NCBI RefSeq assembly: GCF_003243465.1
Contig: NZ_QFQZ01000028.1
Span: 1 to 50,580, forward strand
Direction: 5' to 3'
Source: Caulobacter segnis
GTDB taxonomy: Bacteria > Pseudomonadota > Alphaproteobacteria > Caulobacterales > Caulobacteraceae
DNA length: 50,580 bases
In this document: piece after piece, positions 1 through 8,358 of the stretch
How positions within the stretch are numbered: position 1 is the stretch's first letter
How the letters are laid out: every line of letters begins with the position of its first letter
Position numbers and translations under genes: made by a program
Notes under the pieces: model-generated
Database searches by the model: none
Seen by the model: only the letters and a program-made list of their open reading frames with translations
Told to the model about the DNA's origin: nothing

Positions 1-1
1 C

Positions 2-193
2 ATCCCAGGACATGACGGCTTCGATGGCGGCGAAATCGGCGCGGAGGGGGTCGCCTATGCGCGGCATGCGGGTTTGGCCTTCGAGACCCAGCACCTTCCG
101 GACAGCCCGAACCAACCCAATTTCCCATCGACCGTGTTACGGCCTGGGAGAGCATTCCGGTCGATCACCATCCTGCGCTTCGCGGTGAAATGA
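2..193 (+). CDS. galM: Aldose 1-epimerase (mutarotase), C-terminal end, cut by the window edge
   Basis: This is an open frame of 63 codons entering from the left edge and ending at TGA 191-193. It contains FETQHLPDSPNQPNFPSTVL, the near-invariant C-terminal signature of galactose mutarotases, followed by LRPG. The family interconverts alpha and beta anomers of aldoses such as galactose, glucose or xylose, usually to feed sugar kinases or dehydrogenases. The Glu that normally follows LRPG is Arg here. Most of the protein, including the catalytic His, lies outside the window. It is on the same strand as the ECF sigma gene 590 bases downstream, but nothing links the two. Confidence 0.85.
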   Translation: MPGHDGFDGGEIGAEGVAYARHAGLAFETQHLPDSPNQPNFPSTVLRPGRAFRSITILRFAVK

Positions 194-214
194 CGGGGCG
201 GAGCGATGGCTGAG

Positions 215-669
215 CTACAGCGCTGGCGCCGGCGGCCCTGCGAGATTCTCTCCGATTGACGCGAACACGACGCGCGTGTGGTCCACGAACACGCTCACTT
301 TCAGCGTCACGTCTCTATCCAGCTTCTCCGTTTCGACTGTGCAATGACGCCGCCGTCTAAGCAAACCTCGCCTTTCTGGAGGGGCGCAAAAGTCCGCTAG
401 TGGCGCATTCTAAGTCTTCGAGATGGGCCTCAAGGTGTGTAGCTCACCTGCGTGCAACAGTTTACGAAGGTCACGCGGGTGCGGTTGTTCGAGCGTCGTG
501 CCGGCTTCCATTCGGTGACCGCCTTGCCTTCGCTATGGTAAGCGTCGCGCGATAATTCCCACTCGGTTTCATCCGCGCGCGCCAAGATTCCGTTTGCGAG
601 GGTCCAGCACGCTTGAACATGCGGTCGATCCAGACGATCGCCAATCGTGCAGCGCTTTAGGCTGGGCGG
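215..669 (-). other. Gene-poor stretch (194-782), possibly holding decayed minus-strand coding sequence
   Basis: No convincing gene was found between the epimerase stop and the sigma-factor start. On the minus strand two adjacent open stretches are readable. One runs from 669 to a TGA at 430-432 (79 codons, no ATG). The other lies upstream of a TAG at 215-217 and includes KLDRDVTLKVSVFVDHTRVV. They are in different frames, and the first has fewer G/C third positions than the neighbouring genes. A frameshifted, start-less remnant would explain this. A 48-codon TTG-initiated gene ending at 215 (after GGCGAGG) is also possible. No family was recognised. Confidence 0.2.
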
Positions 670-782
670 CTATCGCCCTTCTCGATTCCTCCCCACCGAT
701 GTCTCCGTCGCTATTGTTTGACGGAAAATTCCTGGCCGTGCATCGCTGTACGTGACGACCACAAGAACAAGGGCGGGAAACG

Positions 783-1379
783 GTGTCGGAGGGACGCGCG
801 CGCGTCGTGGCTTGGCTGGGGCGGGAGATTCTGCCCCATGAAGCCGCCGTGCGCGCCTGGCTGAGGCGCTCGTTCGCCGCGGCCGGGGATGTGGACGACA
901 TCATCCAGGAGACCTATTGCCGCTTGGCCGCGCTGACCACCACCGAGCATATCGATCAGCCGCGCGGCTATTTCTTCCAGGCCGCGCGCAGTGTCGCCTT
1001 GGAGCAGATCCGCCGCGCCCGCGTGGTGCGGATCGAGACCGTTAGCGAGATCGAGGCCTTTGATCTGGCGCTGGAGGACCCTTCGGCGGAACGGATCGTG
1101 TCCGGGCGTCGCGAGCTCGAGCGTGTCAGGGGGCTGATCGCCGATCTGCCGGAGCGCTGCCGCCGGATCTTCGAAATGCGCAAGATCGAAGGCATGCCCC
1201 AGCGCGAGATCGCCCGGCGGCTGGGCGTCAGTGAAAACGTGGTCGAGAACGAGGCGGTGAGGGGGCTGCGCGCCATCCTCGCGGCGATGACCGAGCAGGA
1301 CGCAAACCCGAGCGTCCGCGGAAAGAGAGATCGAGAAGGGCGAGAGAAGACCGATGGTCGAACGCGAAAGCGCCGCTGA
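783..1379 (+). CDS. ECF RNA polymerase sigma factor, FecI type
   Basis: This 198-residue protein has sigma region 2 at about 30-95 (DVDDIIQETYCRL) and region 4 at about 125-180 (LPERCRRIFEMRKIEGM, then an HTH with QREIARRLGVS). It lacks extra domains, as is typical of FecI-like sigmas that respond to cell-surface signalling. The GTG start follows a purine-rich GGGCGGGAAACG. Its end overlaps the FecR gene by 26 bases, so the two are translationally linked. By family analogy it is held by FecR, released when the STN receptor at 2433 binds its substrate, and directs transcription of that receptor. No target promoter could be assigned. Confidence 0.92.
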   Translation: MSEGRARVVAWLGREILPHEAAVRAWLRRSFAAAGDVDDIIQETYCRLAALTTTEHIDQPRGYFFQAARSVALEQIRRARVVRIETVSEIEAFDLALEDPSAERIVSGRRELERVRGLIADLPERCRRIFEMRKIEGMPQREIARRLGVSENVVENEAVRGLRAILAAMTEQDANPSVRGKRDREGREKTDGRTRKRR

Positions 1380-2307
1380 CATCGAGGCGGACGCCGCCCG
1401 ATGGGTGGTCCGCGTCGACCGTGAGGGCGAAAATCCCGGCCTCCGCGCCGAACTGCAAGCCTGGCTCGCCGGCGACCGCCGTCGCGTCGGCGCCTACGCC
1501 CGGGCGGAGGCGGCCTGGACCCACATGGACCGCGCCAGCGTGCTGGCGTTCGTTGACATGCCGCGGAAGGCGGGACCGTCCCTGGTCCGCCGTCGGGGCG
1601 TGATCGCGGGCTTTGGAGCCTTGGCCGCGAGCCTCGCCGCCGCGGTCGTGGCGCCGCGCCTGCTAAGTCGCCGCTACGACACGGCGCTTGGCGAGATCCG
1701 GCGCGTGCCGATGTCCGATGGATCGGTGGCGGCGATCAATACCGACTCGGTCGTCGAGATCGCCATGCGGCCCCGCCTGCGGGCCGTGAAGCTCGAGCGC
1801 GGCGAGGCCTGGTTCGCCGTGGCCAAGGATCCCGAGCGCCCGTTCGTGGTTGAAAGCGGTCCCGTGCGCGTGCGCGCCGTGGGCACGGCCTTCTCGGTGC
1901 GCAAGCGTGATGGCGGCAGCGACGTCCTGGTCACCGAAGGGGTGGTCGAGGTGTGGACGCAAGGGGATGCGGGGCCTCCGCGTCGGGTGGCGGCCGGCCA
2001 GAGGGTCTTCGCCGAGAACGAAGCGGGTGGTCCCACCGCGCCAAGCGCCGACGCCGATCTGGGGCGGCAGCTCGCCTGGCGGGATGGCCAGATCGTGCTG
2101 GACGGGCAGACGCTGGCCGAGGCCGCCGCCGAGTTCAACCGCTACAATGACCGCAAGATCGTGGTGGCCGACCCGCGCCTCGCCAATGAGCGCTTCGTCG
2201 GCTGGTTCCGCACCAACGACCCGGAAGGTTTCGCCGAGGCCGCCGCCACGACCTTTAAGGGCGGCGTCACGCGCGGGCGGGACACGATCGTTCTGCGGGG
2301 CGGCTGA
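1354..2307 (+). CDS. FecR-family anti-sigma/signal transducer
   Basis: This is a 317-residue inner-membrane protein. The N-terminal DUF4880-like cytoplasmic domain is at about 10-50 (DAARWVVRVDREG, AYARAEAAW). One membrane segment lies at about 80-105 (GVIAGFGALAASLAAAVV). A FecR periplasmic domain follows at about 110-210 (GEIRRVPMSDGSVAAINTDS, VGTAFSVR). A C-terminal DUF4974-like segment at about 245-315 (LAEAAAEFNRYNDRKIVV) contacts the receptor STN domain in characterised systems. It overlaps the sigma gene and precedes the STN receptor, giving the standard order sigma, anti-sigma, receptor. Confidence 0.92.
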   Translation: MVERESAADIEADAARWVVRVDREGENPGLRAELQAWLAGDRRRVGAYARAEAAWTHMDRASVLAFVDMPRKAGPSLVRRRGVIAGFGALAASLAAAVVAPRLLSRRYDTALGEIRRVPMSDGSVAAINTDSVVEIAMRPRLRAVKLERGEAWFAVAKDPERPFVVESGPVRVRAVGTAFSVRKRDGGSDVLVTEGVVEVWTQGDAGPPRRVAAGQRVFAENEAGGPTAPSADADLGRQLAWRDGQIVLDGQTLAEAAAEFNRYNDRKIVVADPRLANERFVGWFRTNDPEGFAEAAATTFKGGVTRGRDTIVLRGG

Positions 2308-2337
2308 CGCTGGCGCGAACGCGGCCGCGAAAAATTT

Positions 2338-2367
2338 TTGACGGTTGATGACGGAAACCGGTTTCCG
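2338..2367 (+). promoter_or_regulatory. Promoter/operator: TTGACG element and a 16-bp LacI-type palindrome before the STN receptor
   Basis: TTGACG (2338-2343), matching the Caulobacter sigma-70 -35 consensus, is followed at 2352-2367 by the perfect palindrome CGGAAACCGGTTTCCG. The GAAAC-CG-GTTTC core with a central CpG is the classic form of LacI-family operators. It lies 65 bases before the receptor start and would sit over the promoter spacer or -10, which suggests repression. The receptor may therefore respond to an intracellular sugar signal as well as to the sigma/anti-sigma pair. The only LacI-family gene in the window (26589) is 24 kb away, so the cognate regulator is uncertain. Confidence 0.7.
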
Positions 2368-2432
2368 GCTCATCGCTTCAGGCAGGTGCTCCAAGAAGCG
2401 CCGTTTGAACGACACCAAGAGGGAGGGGCCGT

Positions 2433-5400
2433 ATGCGGACGTCGCTGCGCTACCACAACACCAAGTCCTGTCTGATGCTCGCCGCCGGGGCGACCGCCGT
2501 GATGGCCGCCGCCAGCGCCCACGCGCAGGTCCGGACGTTCGACGTGGCGGAGCAACCCGCCGCCACCGGCATCCCCCAGTTCGGCAAGCAGGCCGAGCTG
2601 CAGATCCTGGCCCCGCAGGGCGCTGTGCAGGGCAAGCGCGTCAACGCCGTGCGCGGCGCCTACACCGTCGAGGAAGGCCTGGCGCGCCTGCTGCGCGGCG
2701 GCGACCTGACCGTCGTCTCCAACAACGGCCGCACGGCGGTGCTGGGCCAGACCGCTTCGCTGCAGCTGACCTCGACGGCGCCCGCGCCGCTGATCGCCGC
2801 CCAGGCCGCCGCGCCCGCCGCCGCCCAGGAGCCAGAGGCCGCGGCACAGGTCGAAGAGATCGTCGTGACCGGCTTCCGCGCCAGCTTGCAAAGCGCGATG
2901 AACATCAAGCGGCGCGCCAGCGGCGTGGTCGACGTGATCAAGGCCGAGGACATCGCCGACTTCCCGGACGCCAATCTGGCGGAGTCGATTCAGCGCGTGC
3001 CTGGCGTGTCGATCGCCCGCGACGCCGGCGAGGGCCGCCAGATCACGGTCCGTGGCCTTGGGCCTCAATTCACCCGCGTGCGCATCAACGGCGTCGAAGG
3101 GCAGAGCACCACCAGCGGCACCGACAGCTCGGGCGGCGCCAACCGCAACCGCGCGTTCGACTTCAACGTGTTCGCCTCGGAGCTCTTCAACAGCATCACG
3201 GTGCGCAAGACCGCCTCGGCCCAGACCGAGGAAGGCTCGCTGGGCGCGACGGTCGACCTGCAGACGGGCCGTCCGTTCGACTACAAGGGCGCGACGCTCG
3301 TGGTCTCGGCCCAGGAAGGCTACAACGACCTCTCCAAGTCGTGGGATCCGCGCCTGGCGGTCCTGGCGTCGAACACATGGTTCGACGGCAAGCTGGGCGC
3401 TCTGGTCTCGCTGGCCTACACCAAGCGTGAGCTGCTGGAGGAAGGCCACGGCTCGGGCGGCTGGCTGAACGGGACGGAAGTGGGCGGCTTCAACAAGGCC
3501 TCGCCCTTCGCCCAGGCCAGCTCGGCCTCGGTCTTCACCCCGCGCTTCCCGCGCTATGGCCGCCTGACCCACAACCAGGAACGCCTGGGGATTACCGGTT
3601 CGTTCCAGATGCGTCCGAATGATCGCACCCTGATCGGCCTCGACGTCCTCTATTCGGACTTCAAGGCGACGCGCGAGGAGAACTGGCTGGAAGCCCTGTC
3701 GTTCGCTCGCAACGCCTCCCAGGGCGGCCGGCCCGAGATCATCGCCCGTGACGGCGTCGTCAACGCCAAGGGCGACATGGTCTACGGTCTGTTCGACGAC
3801 GTCGACGTCGAGAGCGAGACCCGCTTCGACAAGCTGGACACCAAGTACAGCCAGGCGACCTTCACCGCCGAGCACGAGTTCGGCGACCGCTTCAAGCTGA
3901 GCGGCCTTGTGGGCTTCTCGAAGTCCGACTTCGACAATCCGATCCAGACCACGGTCATCCTGAACCGCGAAAACGCCGACGGCTTCTCGTACGACTACCG
4001 GAACAACGCCAAGCTGCCGGCGATGAACTTCGGTTTCGATGTCACCGACCCGCTGGCCTATAACTTCGGCGCGGCGCGCTCGGAGATCCGCCTGCGGCCG
4101 CAGGGCGTGATGAACAAGATCGGCACGGCCCAGCTGGACGGCGACTACCGCATCAATGACGCCTTGTCGCTGAAGGTCGGAGTCAACTTCAAGAAGTACA
4201 ACTTCAACTCCTGGGCCCAGGCGCGGGTCAACGAGTCCGTGGTGCCGGCCCTGCCGGCGGGCGTCACGCTCGCCACCCTGACCAAGATGGTCTCGGGCTT
4301 TGGTGACGGACTGGGCGCTTCGGGTGTTCCGACCCGCTGGGCGGCTCCCGACCTCGACGCCTTCGCCAAGCTGTTCGACATCTATAGCGGCAAGGGCCTG
4401 TTCGAGCTTTCGGGCGCGACTAACTCCAACGCCCGCGGCAACATCCGCAGCGTCGAGGAAAAGGACAGCGCCGCGTACGCCCAGCTGGACTTCCGGACCG
4501 ACAGCTTGGCTTGGCCGATCCGGGGCGATGTGGGCGTCCGCTACGTGAAGACCAAGCAAAGCTCCACGGGCTACCAGCTGGTCGCCGGAGCGGCCCAGCA
4601 GACCACGGTCAACCGCGACTATGACGACATCCTGCCGGCCCTGAACCTGACGGCGGAAGTGACGCCGGACTTCCTGCTGCGCTTTGGCGCGGCCAAGGTG
4701 ATGACCCGGCCGAACCTGGGGAGCCTGACCCCCGGCGGCAGCCTGTCGACCGTGGGCGTGTTCAGCGTCAGCTCGGGCAACCCGTACCTGAAGCCGATCC
4801 GCGCCACGACCTACGACCTGTCGGCCGAATGGTACTTCGCCAAGGACGCCCTGCTGTCGGTCGGCCTGTTCTACAAGGATATCGACAGCTACATCCAGAC
4901 CTCGCGGATCTCGCAGCCGTTCAACGCCTCCGGCCTGCCGGTAAGCTTGCTCGACGGCCTGGGCGTCTCGGCCAGCGACACCTTCCTGTTCAGCCAGCCG
5001 GTCAACACCAAGGGCGGGCCGCTGAAGGGCGTCGAGATCAGCTATCAGCAGCCGTTCAGTTTCCTGCCTGGCCTGCTGCGCCACACCGGCGCGATCTTCA
5101 ACGTGACGCTGGTCGACTCCAAGATCGACTACATCTCGGCCCGCTCGCCGACCGGCTTCGTCCAGAACGATCTCGTCGGGCTGTCGAAGAACGCCTTCAA
5201 CGCCACGCTGTACTACGAGGATGAAAAGTTCAGCGCCCGCGTCTCGGCGGCCTACCGCGCCAAGTACCTGACCGCCGTCCCCAGCGGCACCAGCACCAAC
5301 GACATCGACGGCGTGCGCTCGACGACCACCATCGACGCTTCGGCGTCCTATGCGGTCAACAAGCGCCTGAAGCTGACCTTCGAGGGGCTGAACCTGACGG

Positions 5401-5501
5401 ACGAGTTCAACGACCAGTACACCGACAGCGTTCGCAACAGCGTCTACGTCTATTCCCACACGGGGCGGCAGTTCAATTTGGGGCTGCGGTACTCGTTCTA
5501 G
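2433..5501 (+). CDS. TonB-dependent transducer/receptor with N-terminal STN domain (module 1)
   Basis: This is a 1022-residue outer-membrane receptor. It has a signal peptide (about 1-33, ending ASAHA) and an STN domain at about 36-105 (FDVAEQPAATGIPQFGKQAE). A TonB box-like EEIVVTGFRASLQSA is at about 145, followed by the plug (ADFPDANLAESIQRVPGVSI, ITVRGLGPQFTRVRINGVEG). A long beta-barrel ends in LGLRYSF with the expected terminal Phe. The ATG follows GAGGGAGGGG. FASLQSA-type receptors of this size in Caulobacterales and Xanthomonadales usually import oligosaccharides. The preceding sigma/FecR pair and the following pectinesterase suggest a pectin-derived ligand, which is inference. Confidence 0.93.
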   Translation: MRTSLRYHNTKSCLMLAAGATAVMAAASAHAQVRTFDVAEQPAATGIPQFGKQAELQILAPQGAVQGKRVNAVRGAYTVEEGLARLLRGGDLTVVSNNGRTAVLGQTASLQLTSTAPAPLIAAQAAAPAAAQEPEAAAQVEEIVVTGFRASLQSAMNIKRRASGVVDVIKAEDIADFPDANLAESIQRVPGVSIARDAGEGRQITVRGLGPQFTRVRINGVEGQSTTSGTDSSGGANRNRAFDFNVFASELFNSITVRKTASAQTEEGSLGATVDLQTGRPFDYKGATLVVSAQEGYNDLSKSWDPRLAVLASNTWFDGKLGALVSLAYTKRELLEEGHGSGGWLNGTEVGGFNKASPFAQASSASVFTPRFPRYGRLTHNQERLGITGSFQMRPNDRTLIGLDVLYSDFKATREENWLEALSFARNASQGGRPEIIARDGVVNAKGDMVYGLFDDVDVESETRFDKLDTKYSQATFTAEHEFGDRFKLSGLVGFSKSDFDNPIQTTVILNRENADGFSYDYRNNAKLPAMNFGFDVTDPLAYNFGAARSEIRLRPQGVMNKIGTAQLDGDYRINDALSLKVGVNFKKYNFNSWAQARVNESVVPALPAGVTLATLTKMVSGFGDGLGASGVPTRWAAPDLDAFAKLFDIYSGKGLFELSGATNSNARGNIRSVEEKDSAAYAQLDFRTDSLAWPIRGDVGVRYVKTKQSSTGYQLVAGAAQQTTVNRDYDDILPALNLTAEVTPDFLLRFGAAKVMTRPNLGSLTPGGSLSTVGVFSVSSGNPYLKPIRATTYDLSAEWYFAKDALLSVGLFYKDIDSYIQTSRISQPFNASGLPVSLLDGLGVSASDTFLFSQPVNTKGGPLKGVEISYQQPFSFLPGLLRHTGAIFNVTLVDSKIDYISARSPTGFVQNDLVGLSKNAFNATLYYEDEKFSARVSAAYRAKYLTAVPSGTSTNDIDGVRSTTTIDASASYAVNKRLKLTFEGLNLTDEFNDQYTDSVRNSVYVYSHTGRQFNLGLRYSF

Positions 5502-5525
5502 GCCATTCCTCCTCCCGAGGAATCT

Positions 5526-5562
5526 GGGCGCCGGTCCTTCCCGTCCGGCGCCCGCTCTTTTT
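5526..5562 (+). terminator. Intrinsic terminator after the STN receptor
   Basis: A perfect 9-bp stem GGGCGCCGG/CCGGCGCCC (5526-5534 with 5545-5553, 10-base loop) is followed by GCTCTTTTT. It is the clearest factor-independent terminator in the window. A smaller hairpin, TTCCTC/GAGGAA (5506-5522), precedes it. The pectinesterase begins only about 26 bases later, so its expression needs read-through or a promoter inside this short gap. Confidence 0.85.
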
Positions 5563-5587
5563 CGGACTCACGCTCGTGGACGGACGC

Positions 5588-6682
5588 ATGCCTGCTTCGC
5601 ACCTTGCTCGCCGAACGGTCCTGGCCGGGGCGGGCCTGTTGGTTCCAGGCCTCGCCCTGGCCGCTCCCCGCTACGACGCGGTGCTTTGGCGCGGGGAGGG
5701 GAGGAACCCCTATGGCGCGCCCGGCTATCGGAGCCTTTCGAAGGCCGTTGCGGCCGCTCCGGCTAACGGCGCCCGGCCGTTCAGGATTCTCGTGACGCGC
5801 GGCGTCTGGGATGAGCAGGTCGTCATTGACAAGCCGTTCATCCACCTCGTGGGCGAGGACCGCAGGGCCTCGGTGATCAGCCATCTCGCCGCTTCGGGCC
5901 TGACCGCGCCGGACGGCAAGCGCTGGGGGACGTTCCGCACCCCGACCCTGTTCGTGCGGGCGCCGGACTTCGCCGCCACCCGTCTGACGATCCAGAACGC
6001 CTTCGACGGGCTTGCCGAGATGACCAAGCCCGGGGGATTGCACTCCCACGACGGCGCGGGTCCGCAGGCCGTCGCCCTGATGCTGGACAAGGGCTCCGAC
6101 CGCGCTCGCCTGAGCGAGGTCGATATCCTCAGCTACCAGGACACCCTGTTTCCCGACGCCGGGAGCAGCCTGTTCGAGCGCTGCCTGGTCACCGGCAGCT
6201 ACGACTTCATCTTCGGGGCGGGGCGGGCGCTGTTCGATCAGTGCGAGATCCGCTCGCTAGTCCGCCCCGTGGATCCGGTCGAGGGCTATATCGTCGCGCC
6301 CAGCACGCCGATCGACCAGCCGGTGGGCTTCGTCTTTCACCAATGCCGCCTGACCAAATCGGGGGCGACCAAGCCTGGCTCGGTCTATCTCGGCCGGCCC
6401 TGGCGGCCCTCCAGCGCATTTCCGGACGGCCGCTACGGTGATCCCAGATATGTCGGCATGTCCGCCTTCATCGACTGCTGGATGGACGACCACATCGCGC
6501 CAGAAGGCTGGACGGAGATGTGGTACACCGGCAAGGACGGCAACCCGCGCACGATGCTGCAGCCCGAGGAGGCCCGCTTCTCGCAGTTCCGTCCCAGGGG
6601 ACCGGGTGTGGGCCCCTTCAAGCGCGGCCGCTGGCTGTCGTCGCGCGAAGCCAAGGCCCTGGTCGCGGCCGCCCGTCTCTAG
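5588..6682 (+). CDS. Secreted pectinesterase (pectin methylesterase, CE8 family)
   Basis: This enzyme of about 364 residues removes methyl esters from polygalacturonate. The beta-helix carries the family signatures QDTLF (about 183), the catalytic-Asp motif YDFIFGAGRA (about 202) and the catalytic-Arg motif YLGRPWRP (about 265). The N-terminus HLARRTVLAGAGLLVPG looks like a signal peptide with a twin-arginine-like start, so Tat export is possible. A GTG at 5576 would add four residues, and neither start has a strong ribosome-binding site. It follows the receptor on the same strand but behind a strong terminator. Its presence suggests the upstream receptor handles pectin fragments. Confidence 0.92.
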   Translation: MPASHLARRTVLAGAGLLVPGLALAAPRYDAVLWRGEGRNPYGAPGYRSLSKAVAAAPANGARPFRILVTRGVWDEQVVIDKPFIHLVGEDRRASVISHLAASGLTAPDGKRWGTFRTPTLFVRAPDFAATRLTIQNAFDGLAEMTKPGGLHSHDGAGPQAVALMLDKGSDRARLSEVDILSYQDTLFPDAGSSLFERCLVTGSYDFIFGAGRALFDQCEIRSLVRPVDPVEGYIVAPSTPIDQPVGFVFHQCRLTKSGATKPGSVYLGRPWRPSSAFPDGRYGDPRYVGMSAFIDCWMDDHIAPEGWTEMWYTGKDGNPRTMLQPEEARFSQFRPRGPGVGPFKRGRWLSSREAKALVAAARL

Positions 6683-6694
6683 GTCACGGCGCGG

Positions 6695-6735
6695 TCTTCA
6701 TGGCGCCCGGGCCTGAAGCCTAAGCGCCATGAAGA
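6695..6735. terminator. Hairpin between convergent genes, probable bidirectional terminator
   Basis: TCTTCATGGCGC (6695-6706) pairs perfectly with its complement at 6724-6735 (12 bp, 17-base loop). It fills the 66-base gap between the convergent pectinesterase and amidohydrolase stops. No T run follows on either strand, so termination strength is uncertain. The hairpin could equally protect mRNA 3' ends. Confidence 0.6.
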
Positions 6736-6748
6736 GCCGTCGCCTTCG

Positions 6749-8233
6749 CTATTCGCGCGCCGAGGACGCGGCCTTGCGGTAGTCGAGCGCTGGGGGACGG
6801 TCGCCCAGCATGGCCTTGTAGGTGAAGTTGGGGCCACGGCGTTCCGCGAGCTCGGCCTTGGCCTTCTTGACGATGTCGGGATTGGCGAACAGATCCGCGC
6901 CCGTCAGCGCCAGGGTCTTGGCGGCGTTGACCGCGCCTTTGACGCCGATCGACGAGCCCGCCGCGGCGACGTTCTGCCAGCTGTGACCCGCCGAACCGGG
7001 CACGAAGGTCGCGGTGCCCAGGCCCACGGTCGGCGTGACCCAGCTGATGTCCGAGACGTCGGTCGAGCCGCCGCCGCCTTCCAGTTCGATCTTGTAGGGC
7101 TCGACCGTCTTGACCGAGTCGATCGAGGGCGGGTTGACCAGCGAGGTCTGTATCTTCTTGGCGAAGGCGATTTCTTCCGGCGTCCAGGTGATCCCGCCGA
7201 CCTTGCGCAGGTTGGCGTCCATCACGCGGCCCAGCGTGTCGTTGGGCAGCAGAGCGTAGACGCCGCCGGTGATCTCCTTCTCGACCGTCGTGCCGGTGGC
7301 GAGCGCCGCGCCGTCAGCGGCCTTCTCGACCCGCGACCAGACATCCTTGACCACCGCTGGATCGGGATGGCGAACATAGTAATAGACCTCGGCGAAGTTG
7401 GGCACGACGTTTGGCGCCGTGCCGCCGGCGGTGATCACATAGTGGATGCGGGTCTTGTCCGGCGTGTGCTCCCTGAGGAAGTTAGTGGCCACGTCCATGA
7501 CCTCGACCCCATCCAGGGCCGAGCGGCCTTTCTCGGGCGCGGCGGCGGCGTGGGCGGAAACGCCATGGAAGCGGAACTTGCCGCTGATATTGGCCATTGA
7601 GACGCCCTGGACGGCCGAATTGCTGTTAGCGGGGTGCCAATGCAACGTGGCGTCGACGTCGTTGAACAGGCCGTCGCGGACGAAATAGACCTTGCCCGAG
7701 CCGCCTTCCTCCGCGGGTGTGCCGTAGACGCGCAGCTCGCCCTTGACGTTGTTCTTGACCATCCAGGCCTTCAGCGACACCGCGGCGCCGACCGAGGCGG
7801 CGCCGAACAGGTTGTGGCCGCAGCCATGCCCGGCGATCTGCCCGGGGATGCCGGTCTTCACCGGATCGGCGGTCTGGGCCAGGCCGGGCAGGGCGTCGAA
7901 CTCCGCCAGGATGGCGATGACCGGGCCGTCGCCGTTCTTGTAGCTGGCGATAAACGCCGTCGGCTCGCCGGCCACACCGGCCTTGACCGTAAAGCCGGCC
8001 GCCTTCAGCTGGTCTTGGAGCAGGGCGGTGCTCTTGGTCTCCTGGTAGCCGACCTCGGCGAAGCTCCAGATCTTCAGAGCCGCGTCCTGGATGTTTACCG
8101 CGTTGGCGTCGACGGTCTTGAGGATCTGGGCCTTGTCGGCCTCGCTGATCGGCTTGGCGAAGGCGTGCGGCGCCAAGACCGCGGTCGCCATCGTCGCCGA
8201 CAGCAGGGCGGCCTTGTGGGTGGATAGCTTCAT
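6749..8233 (-). CDS. Secreted M20-family amidohydrolase/peptidase (AbgB-like)
   Basis: This 494-residue protein has a clear signal peptide (MKLSTHKAALLSATMATAV, cleavage near APHAFA). M20 metal-site motifs are present: LAEFDALPGL (about 110), AGHGCGHNLFGAASVG (about 133), TPAEEGGSGK (about 172) and LHWHPANSNS (about 193). The dimerisation-domain motif GVSAHAAAAPEKGRSALDGV is at about 225. The closest family pattern is the p-aminobenzoyl-glutamate/N-acyl amino acid hydrolase group, which cleaves amide bonds. The exported location suggests it trims an imported conjugate in the periplasm. It lies 125 bases downstream of the FecR gene on the same strand and may be transcribed with it. The substrate is unknown. 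Confidence 0.88.
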   Translation of the reverse strand: MKLSTHKAALLSATMATAVLAPHAFAKPISEADKAQILKTVDANAVNIQDAALKIWSFAEVGYQETKSTALLQDQLKAAGFTVKAGVAGEPTAFIASYKNGDGPVIAILAEFDALPGLAQTADPVKTGIPGQIAGHGCGHNLFGAASVGAAVSLKAWMVKNNVKGELRVYGTPAEEGGSGKVYFVRDGLFNDVDATLHWHPANSNSAVQGVSMANISGKFRFHGVSAHAAAAPEKGRSALDGVEVMDVATNFLREHTPDKTRIHYVITAGGTAPNVVPNFAEVYYYVRHPDPAVVKDVWSRVEKAADGAALATGTTVEKEITGGVYALLPNDTLGRVMDANLRKVGGITWTPEEIAFAKKIQTSLVNPPSIDSVKTVEPYKIELEGGGGSTDVSDISWVTPTVGLGTATFVPGSAGHSWQNVAAAGSSIGVKGAVNAAKTLALTGADLFANPDIVKKAKAELAERRGPNFTYKAMLGDRPPALDYRKAASSARE

Positions 8234-8358
8234 TGGAACGTTTCCCCGGGAAAGCGAAGGATCGCGCCGCCCGACAGCAAGCGGAGGCGGTCGTTTGGTA
8301 AGACGCGGCGCATGGCCTCGTCCTCACCCCAGGGGGGGAGAAAACCTGCTGGGCGACG

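Noticed and set aside
2370..5459. A 1029-codon open frame antisense to the first STN receptor
   Set aside because: It is an Arg/Val/Gly/Asp-rich mirror of a strongly biased high-GC gene, has no motif or signal, and the sense frame is an unmistakable receptor. The same applies to minus-strand frames at 12637-14349, 23407-24882, 25033-26484 and 48568-50313.
8230..8245. GGAACGTTTCC next to the amidohydrolase start as a LacI operator
   Set aside because: It is one base short of symmetric and overlaps the ribosome-binding region, so chance is as likely.
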